DNA from: Microcystis aeruginosa FD4
Lineage (GTDB): Bacteria > Cyanobacteriota > Cyanobacteriia > Cyanobacteriales > Microcystaceae
Direction: 5' to 3'
Length of the DNA stretch: 64,000 bases
Assembly: GCF_009792235.1 (NCBI RefSeq)
Contig: NZ_CP046973.1
Span: forward strand, 3,410,001 to 3,474,000
How positions within the stretch are numbered: the first letter of the stretch is position 1; the number at the start of each line of letters is the position of its first letter. Shown in pieces: positions 52,345 through 59,623 of this stretch. The notes under the pieces were generated by a model, which did not search any database, was not told the DNA's origin, and saw only the letters and a list, made by a program, of their open reading frames with translations. The position numbers were made by a program, and so were the translations under genes.

Positions 52345-53184
52345 CTAGAGGACTCGATTAAGCTTGCCGCTTTGATAACCTTCTAGATCGAGGGTGACAT
52401 AGATAAAGCCTAATTTTTGCAGATCAGCGACTAATTGGCTTAAATTTGTCCGATTAATAAAGTCGGGAATTTGTGCCGAGGGTAATTCAATCCGTGCTGT
52501 ATCGCCGCTCGATCGCACCCGTAATTGACGATAACCTAATTTTCGCAGATAAATCTCCGCCCGTCCGACTCTTTGCAATTTCTCCAGGCTAATTTCCTCC
52601 CCGTAGGGAAAACGGGAACTTAAACAGGGTTGCGCCGGTTTATCCCACCAAGGTAAATTTAAGTAACGAGATAGTTGACGAACTTCGCTTTTTGTGATAG
52701 CAATTTCCGCCAAAGGTGAACGAGCGCCGCGCTCCCTAGCGGCCTGAATCCCGGGACGATAATCCCTTAAATCATCAGCATTAACGCCATCAATGACGTA
52801 GGAATAACCACGAGCGAGAGCAATGGGTTTAAGGGTGTCGTGTAGCTCACTCTTGCAGAAATAACAGCGATTAACGGGATTACTGGTGTAATTGGGGTTA
52901 TTCATTTCCTCGGTTTCCACCAATTCGTGCCGAATACCGATATAATCGGCTTGAGCGATCGCTTCTTCTAATTCTTCCGGCAGTAGGGAAGGGGAAACCG
53001 CCGTAATTGCCAATGCTTGACTCCCTAGCAGATCATAGGCCACTTTGGCCACTAGGGTACTATCCACGCCCCCAGAATAGGCAATCAGAGCTTTTTCACT
53101 GGTTTTTAAGAGGTTTTGTAATTGTCCGAGTTTATCAAGTAATTGACTGTCCATGGCGGCGATTTTGGCAACTGGTTGAGGCAA
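52345..53184 (-). CDS. larE: LarE, ATP-dependent sacrificial sulfur transferase
   Basis: The 279-residue protein has the PP-loop motif ALIAYSGGVDSTLVAKVAYD at about 32-51 and the LarE landmarks NPVNRCYFCKSELHD and QPCLSSRFPYGEEIS. The Cys in PCLSSR is at the position of the sacrificial cysteine of lactobacillar LarE, and further Cys occur in RCYFC. LarE adds sulfur to the nickel-pincer nucleotide precursor made by LarB. No larB or larC is adjacent, so the partners must be elsewhere or the substrate differs. ATG at 53184 is preferred; MDSQLLDK at residue 11 is an alternative. Confidence 0.92.
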   Translation of the reverse strand: MPQPVAKIAAMDSQLLDKLGQLQNLLKTSEKALIAYSGGVDSTLVAKVAYDLLGSQALAITAVSPSLLPEELEEAIAQADYIGIRHELVETEEMNNPNYTSNPVNRCYFCKSELHDTLKPIALARGYSYVIDGVNADDLRDYRPGIQAARERGARSPLAEIAITKSEVRQLSRYLNLPWWDKPAQPCLSSRFPYGEEISLEKLQRVGRAEIYLRKLGYRQLRVRSSGDTARIELPSAQIPDFINRTNLSQLVADLQKLGFIYVTLDLEGYQSGKLNRVL

Positions 53185-53327
53185 TGCGGTAAGTAGTAGT
53201 GCAAAATAAATTTCCTAGTCAAGATAGGCACTCATGCAAGAGGCAAGAGGTGGTTAGATATGTGTAATTAATTTTGCGTGCGCTACTTAGTATAATTATA
53301 AATGTGTTTTAGCTTAACCCTCTCTAC

Positions 53328-53642
53328 ATGACAACAACTCTCACAGACTATAAACATATTGCAATTGATCATCGGGGAGTACCAATAATTGCGGGTTCTA
53401 CCCTGAAAGTGATTGATCTAGTTATGGCACAAATAGCTTACGGTTGGACTCCAGCAGAAATTCACATTAACCATCGTGATTTAAGTATGAGTCAAATTCA
53501 CTCAGCATTAGCTTACTATTGGGAACATAGAGATGAATTAGATCAAGCTATCCAAGCTGATTTAGAATTTGCCCAAAAAATGCGAGAAAAAGCTGGAGAT
53601 TCTCCCTTTGTTACCCGACTTAAAGCACAGGCAATAAAGTAG
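53328..53642 (+). CDS. DUF433-family antitoxin-like protein
   Basis: The 104-residue protein has the DUF433 winged-helix pattern: YKHIAIDHRGVPIIAGSTLK, VIDLVMAQIAYGWTPAEIHI and SQIHSALAYYWEHRDELDQA. Such proteins are the antitoxin and DNA-binding part of pairs with DUF5615 PIN-like toxins. The next frame, overlapping at 53642, begins VNLKLY as those toxins do, but is broken. This antitoxin is thus an orphan. The C-terminal extension (EFAQKMREKAGDSPFVTRLK) is helical. Confidence 0.85.
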   Translation: MTTTLTDYKHIAIDHRGVPIIAGSTLKVIDLVMAQIAYGWTPAEIHINHRDLSMSQIHSALAYYWEHRDELDQAIQADLEFAQKMREKAGDSPFVTRLKAQAIK

Positions 53643-53787
53643 TGAATCTCAAACTTTATCAAGAGTGATTTTTACCCAAGATAGCGATTTTTTAATAGAA
53701 GCAATTGAATTTATAGGAATTGGGGACTGTATTAGAGATTTAGAATTAATTGCCAAACTGGGAAAAAGTGAAGAATTTATCAATTAA
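53642..53787 (+). pseudogene. DUF5615 PIN-like toxin remnant, internal deletion
   Basis: GTG 53642 starts MNLKLYQE then a stop, the first strand of the toxin. From 53664 another frame gives RVIFTQDSDFLIEAIEFIGI and RDLELIAKLGKSEEFIN, the second acidic strand (TQDSDF) and the C-terminal helix. The middle of the gene is missing. The partner DUF433 gene remains intact just upstream. Confidence 0.75.
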
Positions 53788-53832
53788 TTTTTGTTGATGA
53801 TAAAATTTAGCTTGCTTCAAATGATCCCCGGA

Positions 53833-54165
53833 TTAGGATAAAGCGATGATACCAAGATTTTGATCTCCCTCAAAAGATAAAATAGCTTTGTAGTTATCTC
53901 TTAACAATGATTCTATAGTTTTAGTAGAGCAATTTCCCAAACGAATCCAAATTACTTTAGGCGGAAAACCTTTAAGAATTAGTAATTCATTAAAATCAGA
54001 ATCTTTGGTGACAATAATATAGTCTTGTATTTTAGCGATTTCCCAGACATAATAATCAGATTCTTGGTCTAATCCCAGCAAGTAAAGATGATTTGAATCG
54101 GGATAAATATCAACTAATAGACTAACTAAGCGAGGTGATAAATTGTGATCAAAAAGTAATTTCAT
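53833..54165 (-). CDS. DUF5615 PIN-like toxin nuclease
   Basis: The 110-residue protein begins MKLLFDHNLSPRLVSLLVDI, with Asp6 as the first metal ligand. It has the second acidic strand YIIVTKDSDFNELLILKGFP and ends KAILSFEGDQNLGIIALS. This is the DUF5615/Mut7-C-like PIN fold found in toxins paired with DUF433 antitoxins. It directly follows its antitoxin with one base overlap. Both members are intact here, in contrast to the broken pair 500 bases away in the opposite direction. Confidence 0.88.
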   Translation of the reverse strand: MKLLFDHNLSPRLVSLLVDIYPDSNHLYLLGLDQESDYYVWEIAKIQDYIIVTKDSDFNELLILKGFPPKVIWIRLGNCSTKTIESLLRDNYKAILSFEGDQNLGIIALS

Positions 54166-54386
54166 TAGTTAACTAAAATGGTTTGACGTTCACGCTCGGC
54201 AGCATAACTCAAACAGGCTAAAATATCCGCCTTGGTTAAGTAAGGAAAATCTTCTAAAATTTCTTCATAAGTCATTCCCGAAGCCAGATAGGAGAGAACA
54301 TCATAAACAGTAATTCTCATTCCTCTAATGCAAGGTTTTCCGCTTCTTTTTCCCGGTTCTATGGTAATAATATCTTTGTATGACAT
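54165..54386 (-). CDS. DUF433 antitoxin paired with the DUF5615 toxin
   Basis: I use ATG 54386 (MSYKDIITIEPGKRSGKPCI), 73 residues; the upstream extension runs into the PEP-CTERM fragment. The GKPCIRGMRITVYDVLSYLA pattern and MTYEEILEDFPYLTKADILA are the typical DUF433 helix-turn-helix. It should bind its own promoter and neutralise the nuclease. The stop overlaps the toxin start by one base. Confidence 0.88.
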   Translation of the reverse strand: MSYKDIITIEPGKRSGKPCIRGMRITVYDVLSYLASGMTYEEILEDFPYLTKADILACLSYAAERERQTILVN

Positions 54387-54439
54387 AATGTTGATTAACT
54401 GGTGATCAAATCTAAAATTGATGATAGGATATCGGGGCA

Positions 54440-54610
54440 ACCCCTCTGTAGTTGCCCCTCTTAAGGATAATTTATCCCCGACGACGAAGGGAAGCGGCAC
54501 CCAACGCACCCACAGCAATTAAACCCACTATACCACTAGGTTCCGGGGTTGACACAGGACCGCCACCAGTGGGAGTGATATCCCCATTAATAGCCACAAA
54601 CCCACCACCT
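54440..54610 (-). pseudogene. duplicated 3' end of a PEP-CTERM gene
   Basis: The minus strand encodes GGGFVAINGDITPTGGGPVS, then TPEPSGIVGLIAVGALGAAS and LRRRG, nearly identical to the end of the intact gene at 55693-56373, including the downstream GGGGCAACTACAG palindrome. No signal peptide or body precedes it; the upstream sequence is the tail of the MITE-split HNH gene. It is a partial copy left by a duplication. Confidence 0.8.
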
Positions 54611-54658
54611 GGAATATTAGATGCGCTTACCCTGAGTTTATTCCGCTTTCCCAAAGAT

Positions 54659-55324
54659 TCAATCCTGACAGGGATCTGACTGGGGAGGATGCCACCCTGC
54701 CACAACCCAAAACTGGCGCGCTGTTTGGATAGATGGTTCATCCCTTTGTTCATCATTAAAGTCAAAACGATAACAAGTCGCTCTACCTAGGGCTGGCTGA
54801 ATAAATGTGAAATGTATGCAAAGTAAGGGTTTTGGGGCTTTACGAGCGAAACAGGTGCAAGATTTTGAGAGAATCGTGGTTCAAAACCTTGCATCTTCAT
54901 CGGCCCGCGTCCTGTAGGGGCGAAGCATTCGGGCAATAACCTATCGGTGAAACCGTAGATTTTCTATCCGAATGCTTCGCCCGTACTTTTTGCTGCAAAC
55001 CCTACCTATAGGAGTTATGCCGATAATTTTTAGTCCGTCTTTTGTCCAGATAAAATGTTCTCCCCACTGCTGTACTCTGGGATTAAATAGAGAGACTTCT
55101 GTTTGAGTAGAAGGGTCAATCGCTGTGGTAAAGTTATAGTGTCGCTCGTTACAACGATGACAAGCCAAACAAAGATTGTCAGGATTATCAGTCCCCCCCA
55201 AGGACTTTGGCAATATGTGGTCAAGGGTAAAAAGGTCTGGACTCAAGTATTCTGGAGAATGACAATATTCACAAAGATATTTAGCTCGTTGTCGGACTAT
55301 TCTTCGAGTTGATAGGGACACCAT
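54659..55324 (-). pseudogene. HNH endonuclease split by a MITE (HNH pair 2)
   Basis: From ATG 55324 the HNH core reads CEYCHSPEYLSPDLFTLDHI, LPKSLGGTDNPDNLCLACHR and CNERHYNF. It runs on through FNPRVQQWGEHFIWTKDG to ITPIGR, where the MITE at 54790-55002 begins. Beyond it the frame resumes RATCYRFDFND, then TARQFWVVAGWHPPQSDP and stop at 54659, the normal HNH-family C-terminus (compare WILAGWHPP at 56.6 kb). The interrupted form would end with 19 residues encoded by the MITE. The catalytic core is untouched, so activity may persist. It overlaps its small partner gene by 28 bases. Confidence 0.85.
54790..55002 (-). mobile_element. MITE, family A copy 2 (213 bp), inserted in the HNH gene
   Basis: This is the inverse of the 288-499 element with near-identical sequence. 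It is bounded by TACCTA at 54784-54789 and 55003-55008. Removing it and one hexamer rejoins ITPIGR to RATCYRF in the HNH frame, which proves an insertion after the gene existed. High identity to the other copy suggests recent activity. Confidence 0.9.
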
Positions 55325-55563
55325 TGACTTTTTGTGGCAAGTTGGGCGTTAATAAGCGTAAAAACGCGCTCTAGTTCAGAAAGTCCTGCATACTCCGCTT
55401 CTTCGTCAACAGAGAGACTGTCAGTTTTCTTCTTAGCTAATAACTGCTCAAAACGAGATTGTAGCTCTGAAGTAAACCTGAATAAATAAATGTTACCAAA
55501 TTCGCGGAGTTCAACCCCTTCTCTCATTAAAGACGAAGGTTGAATCATTAATTGGGGAGTCAT
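55297..55563 (-). CDS. small partner protein of HNH pair 2
   Basis: The 88-residue protein reads MTPQLMIQPSSLMREGVELR, IYLFRFTSELQSRFEQLLAK and KKTDSLSVDEEAEYAGLSEL, then ERVFTLINAQLA. It aligns along its whole length with the frameshifted ORF before the HNH gene at 50.7 kb (LTLFKFTDELGDRMQTLLDK; DDLTPEEVLELEAIGELD). It is probably all helical in the second half. The gene overlaps the HNH start by 28 bases, so the two are translationally coupled. No known family name comes to mind. An inhibitor or targeting subunit of the nuclease is possible but unproven. Confidence 0.65.
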   Translation of the reverse strand: MTPQLMIQPSSLMREGVELREFGNIYLFRFTSELQSRFEQLLAKKKTDSLSVDEEAEYAGLSELERVFTLINAQLATKSQWCPYQLEE

Positions 55564-55692
55564 TGGCTCTATTGATTGTTATTTCTCTTTCACCTTATCA
55601 CCTTAACAAATTGCCGAGGAAATGCAAAAGAATATTGATAATATTTAACCAATGTCGGGGCAACCCCTGTAGTTGCCCCTCTTAAGGATAAT

Positions 55693-56373
55693 TTATCCCC
55701 GACGACGAAGGGAAGCGGCACCCAACGCACCAACAGCGATTAAACTCACTATACCACTAGGTTCCGGGGTTGATACAGGACCGCCACCAGTGGGAGTGAT
55801 ATCCCCATTAATAGCCACAAACCCACCCCCGGCAACATTGGCAGAGTTTTCACCAAAGAGGAAGACTATAAATGGATCAGCATTCAGTCCATAGAGACGG
55901 AACTGCACTGGTCCGGTTTGGGGTGCTAAACTGCTTAAGTCAAAGCTGTAGGTATTGAGGATATTTGTTAGGCTAACTTGTGTGCCTAAATTACTGGTGA
56001 ACCCATCAATACTAGAGCGCAAGACTAAATTTAGCGCAGTTTCATCCTGAGCCGCATTGAGTTGCAAGTTAGTAAAATCGACTTGAAAACCTGCACCCGG
56101 TTGTACGGCAAATTCGACGTATTGGTTGGTATTAACAGTGCCACCTGTATTCCATCCAGACAGCACGAACGAAGAACTAATCACCCGATTTATCCCAGCG
56201 GTATCTAACCCAGTGCTGGTTATATTCGCACCTACAGTATCGGCTGCTTTGGGATAGGATGCGGTATTGGCATTAAATTGATTCCAACCAGCTACTATTG
56301 CCGCTTGAGCAGGAGTAACCCCAGCTAGTCCCATCAGAGTCAAGGGGGTTAACATTGTCAGGAATTTTTTCAT
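55693..56373 (-). CDS. PEP-CTERM sorted extracellular protein
   Basis: The 226-residue protein has a signal peptide (MKKFLTMLTPLTLMGLAGVT, cleavage near PAQAA), a beta-rich body and a C-terminal sorting tag. The tag consists of the PEP motif (STPEPSG), a membrane stretch (IVSLIAVGALGAAS) and a basic end (LRRRG). Such proteins are cut by exosortase and released to the surface or matrix. The body (VLSGWNTGGTVNTNQYVEFA, LRSSIDGFTSNLGTQVSLTN) resembles carbohydrate-binding jelly-roll domains, but the ligand is unknown. It is monocistronic. Its 3' end is duplicated at 54.4 kb. Confidence 0.88.
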   Translation of the reverse strand: MKKFLTMLTPLTLMGLAGVTPAQAAIVAGWNQFNANTASYPKAADTVGANITSTGLDTAGINRVISSSFVLSGWNTGGTVNTNQYVEFAVQPGAGFQVDFTNLQLNAAQDETALNLVLRSSIDGFTSNLGTQVSLTNILNTYSFDLSSLAPQTGPVQFRLYGLNADPFIVFLFGENSANVAGGGFVAINGDITPTGGGPVSTPEPSGIVSLIAVGALGAASLRRRG

Positions 56374-56644
56374 GGATTTGATGACAGTAATGATACAAAA
56401 ATATGATCATATTCAACGCTAGTTTTGCGCCAATATACTACACCCGAAGCTATCACAAGGGGGGGGGAAGTCAAGGGTTATTTAATCATTATTTATTATG
56501 ATTATTATATTTAGGATAGTTTTAGCTTATATAAATATTTTTGAGTCGTTGCAAGGTTAGAGCTTGCAATGCAGATAAGCGAGGTTCTACCTCTACTTAT
56601 TTCTTTGACCGAAATTATCAAAATGAACTGCTTTGGTTTTGAAG

Positions 56645-57073
56645 TTAAATTTTAGGGGGATGCCATCCTGCTAAGATCCATTGTTGTCTAACTGTGGTGG
56701 CAATCAAATTATTGAGTTTTAATGCCATAACTGTTGCACGTCCACAAGGCGTTTTTCCTAAAATTTGTGTTCCCTCTTGACTCCATTGAAAATGTTCTGA
56801 CCATATTTGTTTTCTTGGATTAAAAAGGGGAACTATTTGCTCAGTTTCGGGGTCTTTTGCTTCGGTTTGTCTGCCCTTATAGCCATTGCATAAACGACAA
56901 GCTAACCAGAGATTATATTCATCATCGCTTCCCCCTTTAGCTTTAGGAATGATATGTTCAATCTCCAGCAATCCTAACACATATTTTTGTAAACTTAAAC
57001 AATACCCACAGCGATTATTAGCTTGTTGGCGAATTTTATCTTTAATATAGTCGGGAATAGGGCTAGGATTCAT
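56645..57073 (-). CDS. HNH endonuclease (HNH pair 3, intact)
   Basis: The 142-residue protein is a complete HNH nuclease. It has CGYCLSLQKYV, LEIEHIIPKAKGGSDDEYNL and ACRLCNGYKGRQTEAKD, then PLFNPRKQIWSEHFQWSQEG, GRATVMALKLNN and the end WILAGWHPP. Histidine and asparagine of the HNH motif and four zinc cysteines are present. It overlaps its upstream gene by four bases (ATGA). The C-terminus shows what the MITE-damaged copies have lost. Substrate and role are unknown; the family is very common in cyanobacteria. Confidence 0.88.
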   Translation of the reverse strand: MNPSPIPDYIKDKIRQQANNRCGYCLSLQKYVLGLLEIEHIIPKAKGGSDDEYNLWLACRLCNGYKGRQTEAKDPETEQIVPLFNPRKQIWSEHFQWSQEGTQILGKTPCGRATVMALKLNNLIATTVRQQWILAGWHPPKI

Positions 57074-57456
57074 GCTTCTAAGGGTGAAATTAATCCTCTT
57101 TTAACCGCTTCATTTAATCCTTGAGACTTCTTTAACAAGTTTATTTGATAAATTTGCATCAATGACCAAAGTTCCCTATTTTCAAAGGTTGATAAATCCC
57201 TCTCTTGTTGTTCATTGAGCAACTCGCTTAATCTTTGATCCTGTTCTGATGCCATTTGTAATTGAGTTAATTTGATAATTTCTTCATCTGATAATGAATT
57301 TAGGGATGAGATTTTTTCGCCTTGATAATTGGGACTAATAGAAAAAGCGATCGCTTCTACTAATATATCATTAAGATCACGGTTAATTGAATGGGCTAAG
57401 GATTGAGCTAGATTAAAAATCTCATCAGGTAAAGTTAAAGTAATTGAAATAGCCAT
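57070..57456 (-). CDS. small partner protein of HNH pair 3
   Basis: The 128-residue protein begins AISITLTLPDEIFNLAQSLA, a ribbon-helix-helix-like segment. A helical region follows, with LSDEEIIKLTQLQMASEQDQ, RLSELLNEQQERDLSTFENR and ELWSLMQIYQINLLKKSQGL, then NEAVKRGLISPLEA. The ending is typical of cyanobacterial proteins encoded before HNH nucleases. It is not alike in sequence to the partners of pairs 1 and 2. The four-base overlap with the HNH gene points to joint translation. It may be a DNA-binding antitoxin-like regulator; this is inference. Confidence 0.75.
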   Translation of the reverse strand: MAISITLTLPDEIFNLAQSLAHSINRDLNDILVEAIAFSISPNYQGEKISSLNSLSDEEIIKLTQLQMASEQDQRLSELLNEQQERDLSTFENRELWSLMQIYQINLLKKSQGLNEAVKRGLISPLEA

Positions 57457-57668
57457 AAGCTTTTTTGATGCTGGTTTATAGAGATATTATAATTATAACT
57501 CAAATTTTTGTTACCTCTAGGGATAAAATGGTTCAAAAGTAACAAAATAGCTCCTTTAAGCTTCTTTTATCAACCTCAGATTTCGAGGCAAGATTTACCG
57601 ATAACTTAACTTACAGGAAAACTGATTAAATTTCGATATAAAATATATTGTCCTAAAGCTAGGGACTT

Positions 57669-57850
57669 ATACTAAATCTGGTTATTAAAGACTGATTATT
57701 TATTCCCCTTTTTGCATGAGTGCATGAGTAGAAAACGGGTTTCTCCGAGTAGAAAACGGGTTTCTCGGAGTAGAAAACGGGTTTCTCCGAGTAGAAAACG
57801 GGTTTCTCGGAGAAACCCGTTTTCTGTGCGTTACTCAACGGATTTAGTAT
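57669..57850. mobile_element. MITE family C with four 21-bp tandem hairpin units
   Basis: The ends ATACTAAATC and GATTTAGTAT are mirrors. Inside, 57726-57809 contains four tandem units GAGTAGAAAACGGGTTTCTC followed alternately by C and G. The mirror GAGAAACCCGTTTTCT comes next. The gap 57457-58147 around it has no gene. Confidence 0.75.
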
Positions 57851-57959
57851 TAAAAAGCTTTTGATTTCTACAACAATTTTACGTCCATTTCTTTCAGCAG
57901 GCAAAGGTTTTTCTGCTGCTAAATCAGCAAAAATTCAACATCTTTATATTTAATTTTAT

Positions 57960-58135
57960 AAGGGTGCTGATACCCCCTGCCCCCATAGTAGGGTTAATTC
58001 ATGAATTAACCCTACCTTGGGGATTGATTCATGAATCAACCCTACCTTGATAAGGATGTTGATCCCCCCTTCCCCCCTTGATAAGGGGGGTGTTGATCGC
58101 TGGGTGGATCTGAATTAACACCCACTTACTTAGGG
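57960..58135. repeat. palindrome cluster, diverged family D repeat
   Basis: A perfect 26-bp palindrome runs from 57989 to 58014 (left half TAGGGTTAATTCA). A near copy follows (GATTGATTCATGAATCAACC). Then come CCCCCTTGATAAGGGGGG and an end GTTGATCGCTGGGTGGATCT leading to CCCACTTACTTA, which resembles the family D end. There is no gene. It lies just downstream of argG. Confidence 0.6.
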
Positions 58136-58147
58136 GAGGATTGTTGA

Positions 58148-59353
58148 TTACTTCCCTCTAGTTTTTTCAGCCCAAACTTTGCTGGGTAATCCCCAAACAT
58201 AGATGAAACCTTCGGCAGCTTTATGATCAAATTGATCCTCGGCCCCATAGGTAGCTAAATCGGGAGAATAGATAGAATTGACTGACTGACGACCGACCAC
58301 TTTAGCGTTACCTTTAAACAGTTTCACTCGCACCGATCCCGTTACCTGTTCTTGGGTTTTGAGGATAAAAGCATCGATCGCTTCCTTTAAGGGACTGTAC
58401 CACAATCCTTTATAAATTAACTGTCCGTAGGTCTCTTCAATTCCCCGTTTATATTGGGTAACATCTCCAGTTAAAGTTAAACTTTCTAAGTCCCGGTGAG
58501 CATCAATTAAAACTAATAAAGCTGGGGCCTCGTAAATTTCTCGGGATTTAATTCCCACTACCCGGTTTTCGATCATATCTAACCGACCAACACCGTGTTT
58601 ACCCACTAGGTCATTTAATTGACTAATTAGCGTGACAGAATCGAGATTTTCTCCGTTTAAACTGACGGGAATCCCCTGATTAAAACCAATATCGACGTAT
58701 TCTGGCTCGTTGGGAGTATCGGCGATCGCTTTGGTCATTAAATAGATTTCTTCCGGGGGTTCCGTCATCGGATCTTCCAAGGGACCGGCTTCAATGCTGC
58801 GCCCCAACAGGTTACGATCGATACTAAAAGGCGAGGATTTTTTCACGGGAGACTCGATCCCGAATTTTTCCCCGTAGGCAATGGTTTCTTCCCGGCTCAT
58901 GCCCCATTCCCGGGCGGGAGCGAGAACTTTTAAACTAGGATTGAGGGCCATAATGCCCACATCAAAACGCACTTGATCGTTACCTTTGCCGGTGCAACCG
59001 TGAGCGACGGCATCGGCCCCGTATTTCTCGGCGGCCTCTACTAATAATTTAGCGATTAAAGGACGAGCCAGGGCGGTAGAAAGGGGATAACGATTTTCGT
59101 AGAGGGCATTAGCTTGAATTGAGGGAAAAGCGTATTCTTTGACGAATTCTTCCTGGGCATTCACCACTAAGGATTCGATCGCTCCGCAGCGCAGAGCCTT
59201 TTCTTGAATTGGTCCTAATTCGTCTCCCTGTCCTAAATCGGCGGCTAGGGTAATCACTTCTTCTACTCCCCATTCCTGTTTGAGATAGGGAATACAGACG
59301 GAAGTATCGACTCCTCCGGAATAAGCTAAAACCACTCTCTTGGCGCGTCCCAT
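58148..59353 (-). CDS. argG: argininosuccinate synthase
   Basis: I use ATG 59353 (MGRAKRVVLAYSGGVDTSVC), 401 residues, the family length; the frame extends 39 codons further without similarity. Landmarks are the ATP-binding AYSGGVDTS, ADLGQGDELGPIQEKAL, HGCTGKGNDQVRFD and SPFSIDRNLLGRSIEAGPLE. The enzyme joins citrulline and aspartate in arginine synthesis, using ATP. The gene stands alone. All substrate-binding segments are intact. Confidence 0.97.
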   Translation of the reverse strand: MGRAKRVVLAYSGGVDTSVCIPYLKQEWGVEEVITLAADLGQGDELGPIQEKALRCGAIESLVVNAQEEFVKEYAFPSIQANALYENRYPLSTALARPLIAKLLVEAAEKYGADAVAHGCTGKGNDQVRFDVGIMALNPSLKVLAPAREWGMSREETIAYGEKFGIESPVKKSSPFSIDRNLLGRSIEAGPLEDPMTEPPEEIYLMTKAIADTPNEPEYVDIGFNQGIPVSLNGENLDSVTLISQLNDLVGKHGVGRLDMIENRVVGIKSREIYEAPALLVLIDAHRDLESLTLTGDVTQYKRGIEETYGQLIYKGLWYSPLKEAIDAFILKTQEQVTGSVRVKLFKGNAKVVGRQSVNSIYSPDLATYGAEDQFDHKAAEGFIYVWGLPSKVWAEKTRGK

Positions 59354-59478
59354 AATTTTTTCACCTAAAAACGACTGATTGATTACTCTTTTAAGTTTAT
59401 TATATATCTTGGGTATTTGATGCTTCTTTTTTAATGCTTTTTTGTTGAGTTTTTGATGAAGAAAAGGCATAGGAAGTC

Positions 59479-59585
59479 ATACTAAATCCGTTAGGTATAT
59501 GCTACATATCAGGACAGGCAAAAGGCAAGAGGCAAGAGGGAAAAGGGAGAATACATAATCAGTTTTTAATAACTGGATTTAGTAT
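59479..59585. mobile_element. short MITE, family C ends (107 bp)
   Basis: ATACTAAATCCGTTA and TAACTGGATTTAGTAT form the inverted ends. The interior holds GGCAAAAGGCAAGAGGCAAG, a short tandem stretch, and no gene. The ends match those of 57669-57850. It lies between argG and the histidine kinase gene. Confidence 0.75.
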
Positions 59586-59623
59586 CACGAGTAAAGAGCA
59601 AAAACTAAACGGGTAATCAGCCG

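Noticed and set aside
52137..52361. 74-residue frame with a hydrophobic N-terminal half
   Set aside because: The second half is a low-complexity CTCCC repeat, there is no ribosome site and no family; not supported.
54472..54765. 97-residue protein with a PEP-CTERM end
   Set aside because: It is a chance fusion of the out-of-frame tail of the split HNH gene to a duplicated PEP-CTERM 3' end; no signal peptide.
57659..57904. 81-residue frame with four YSEKPVF repeats
   Set aside because: It is a translation of the 21-bp tandem units of a MITE.
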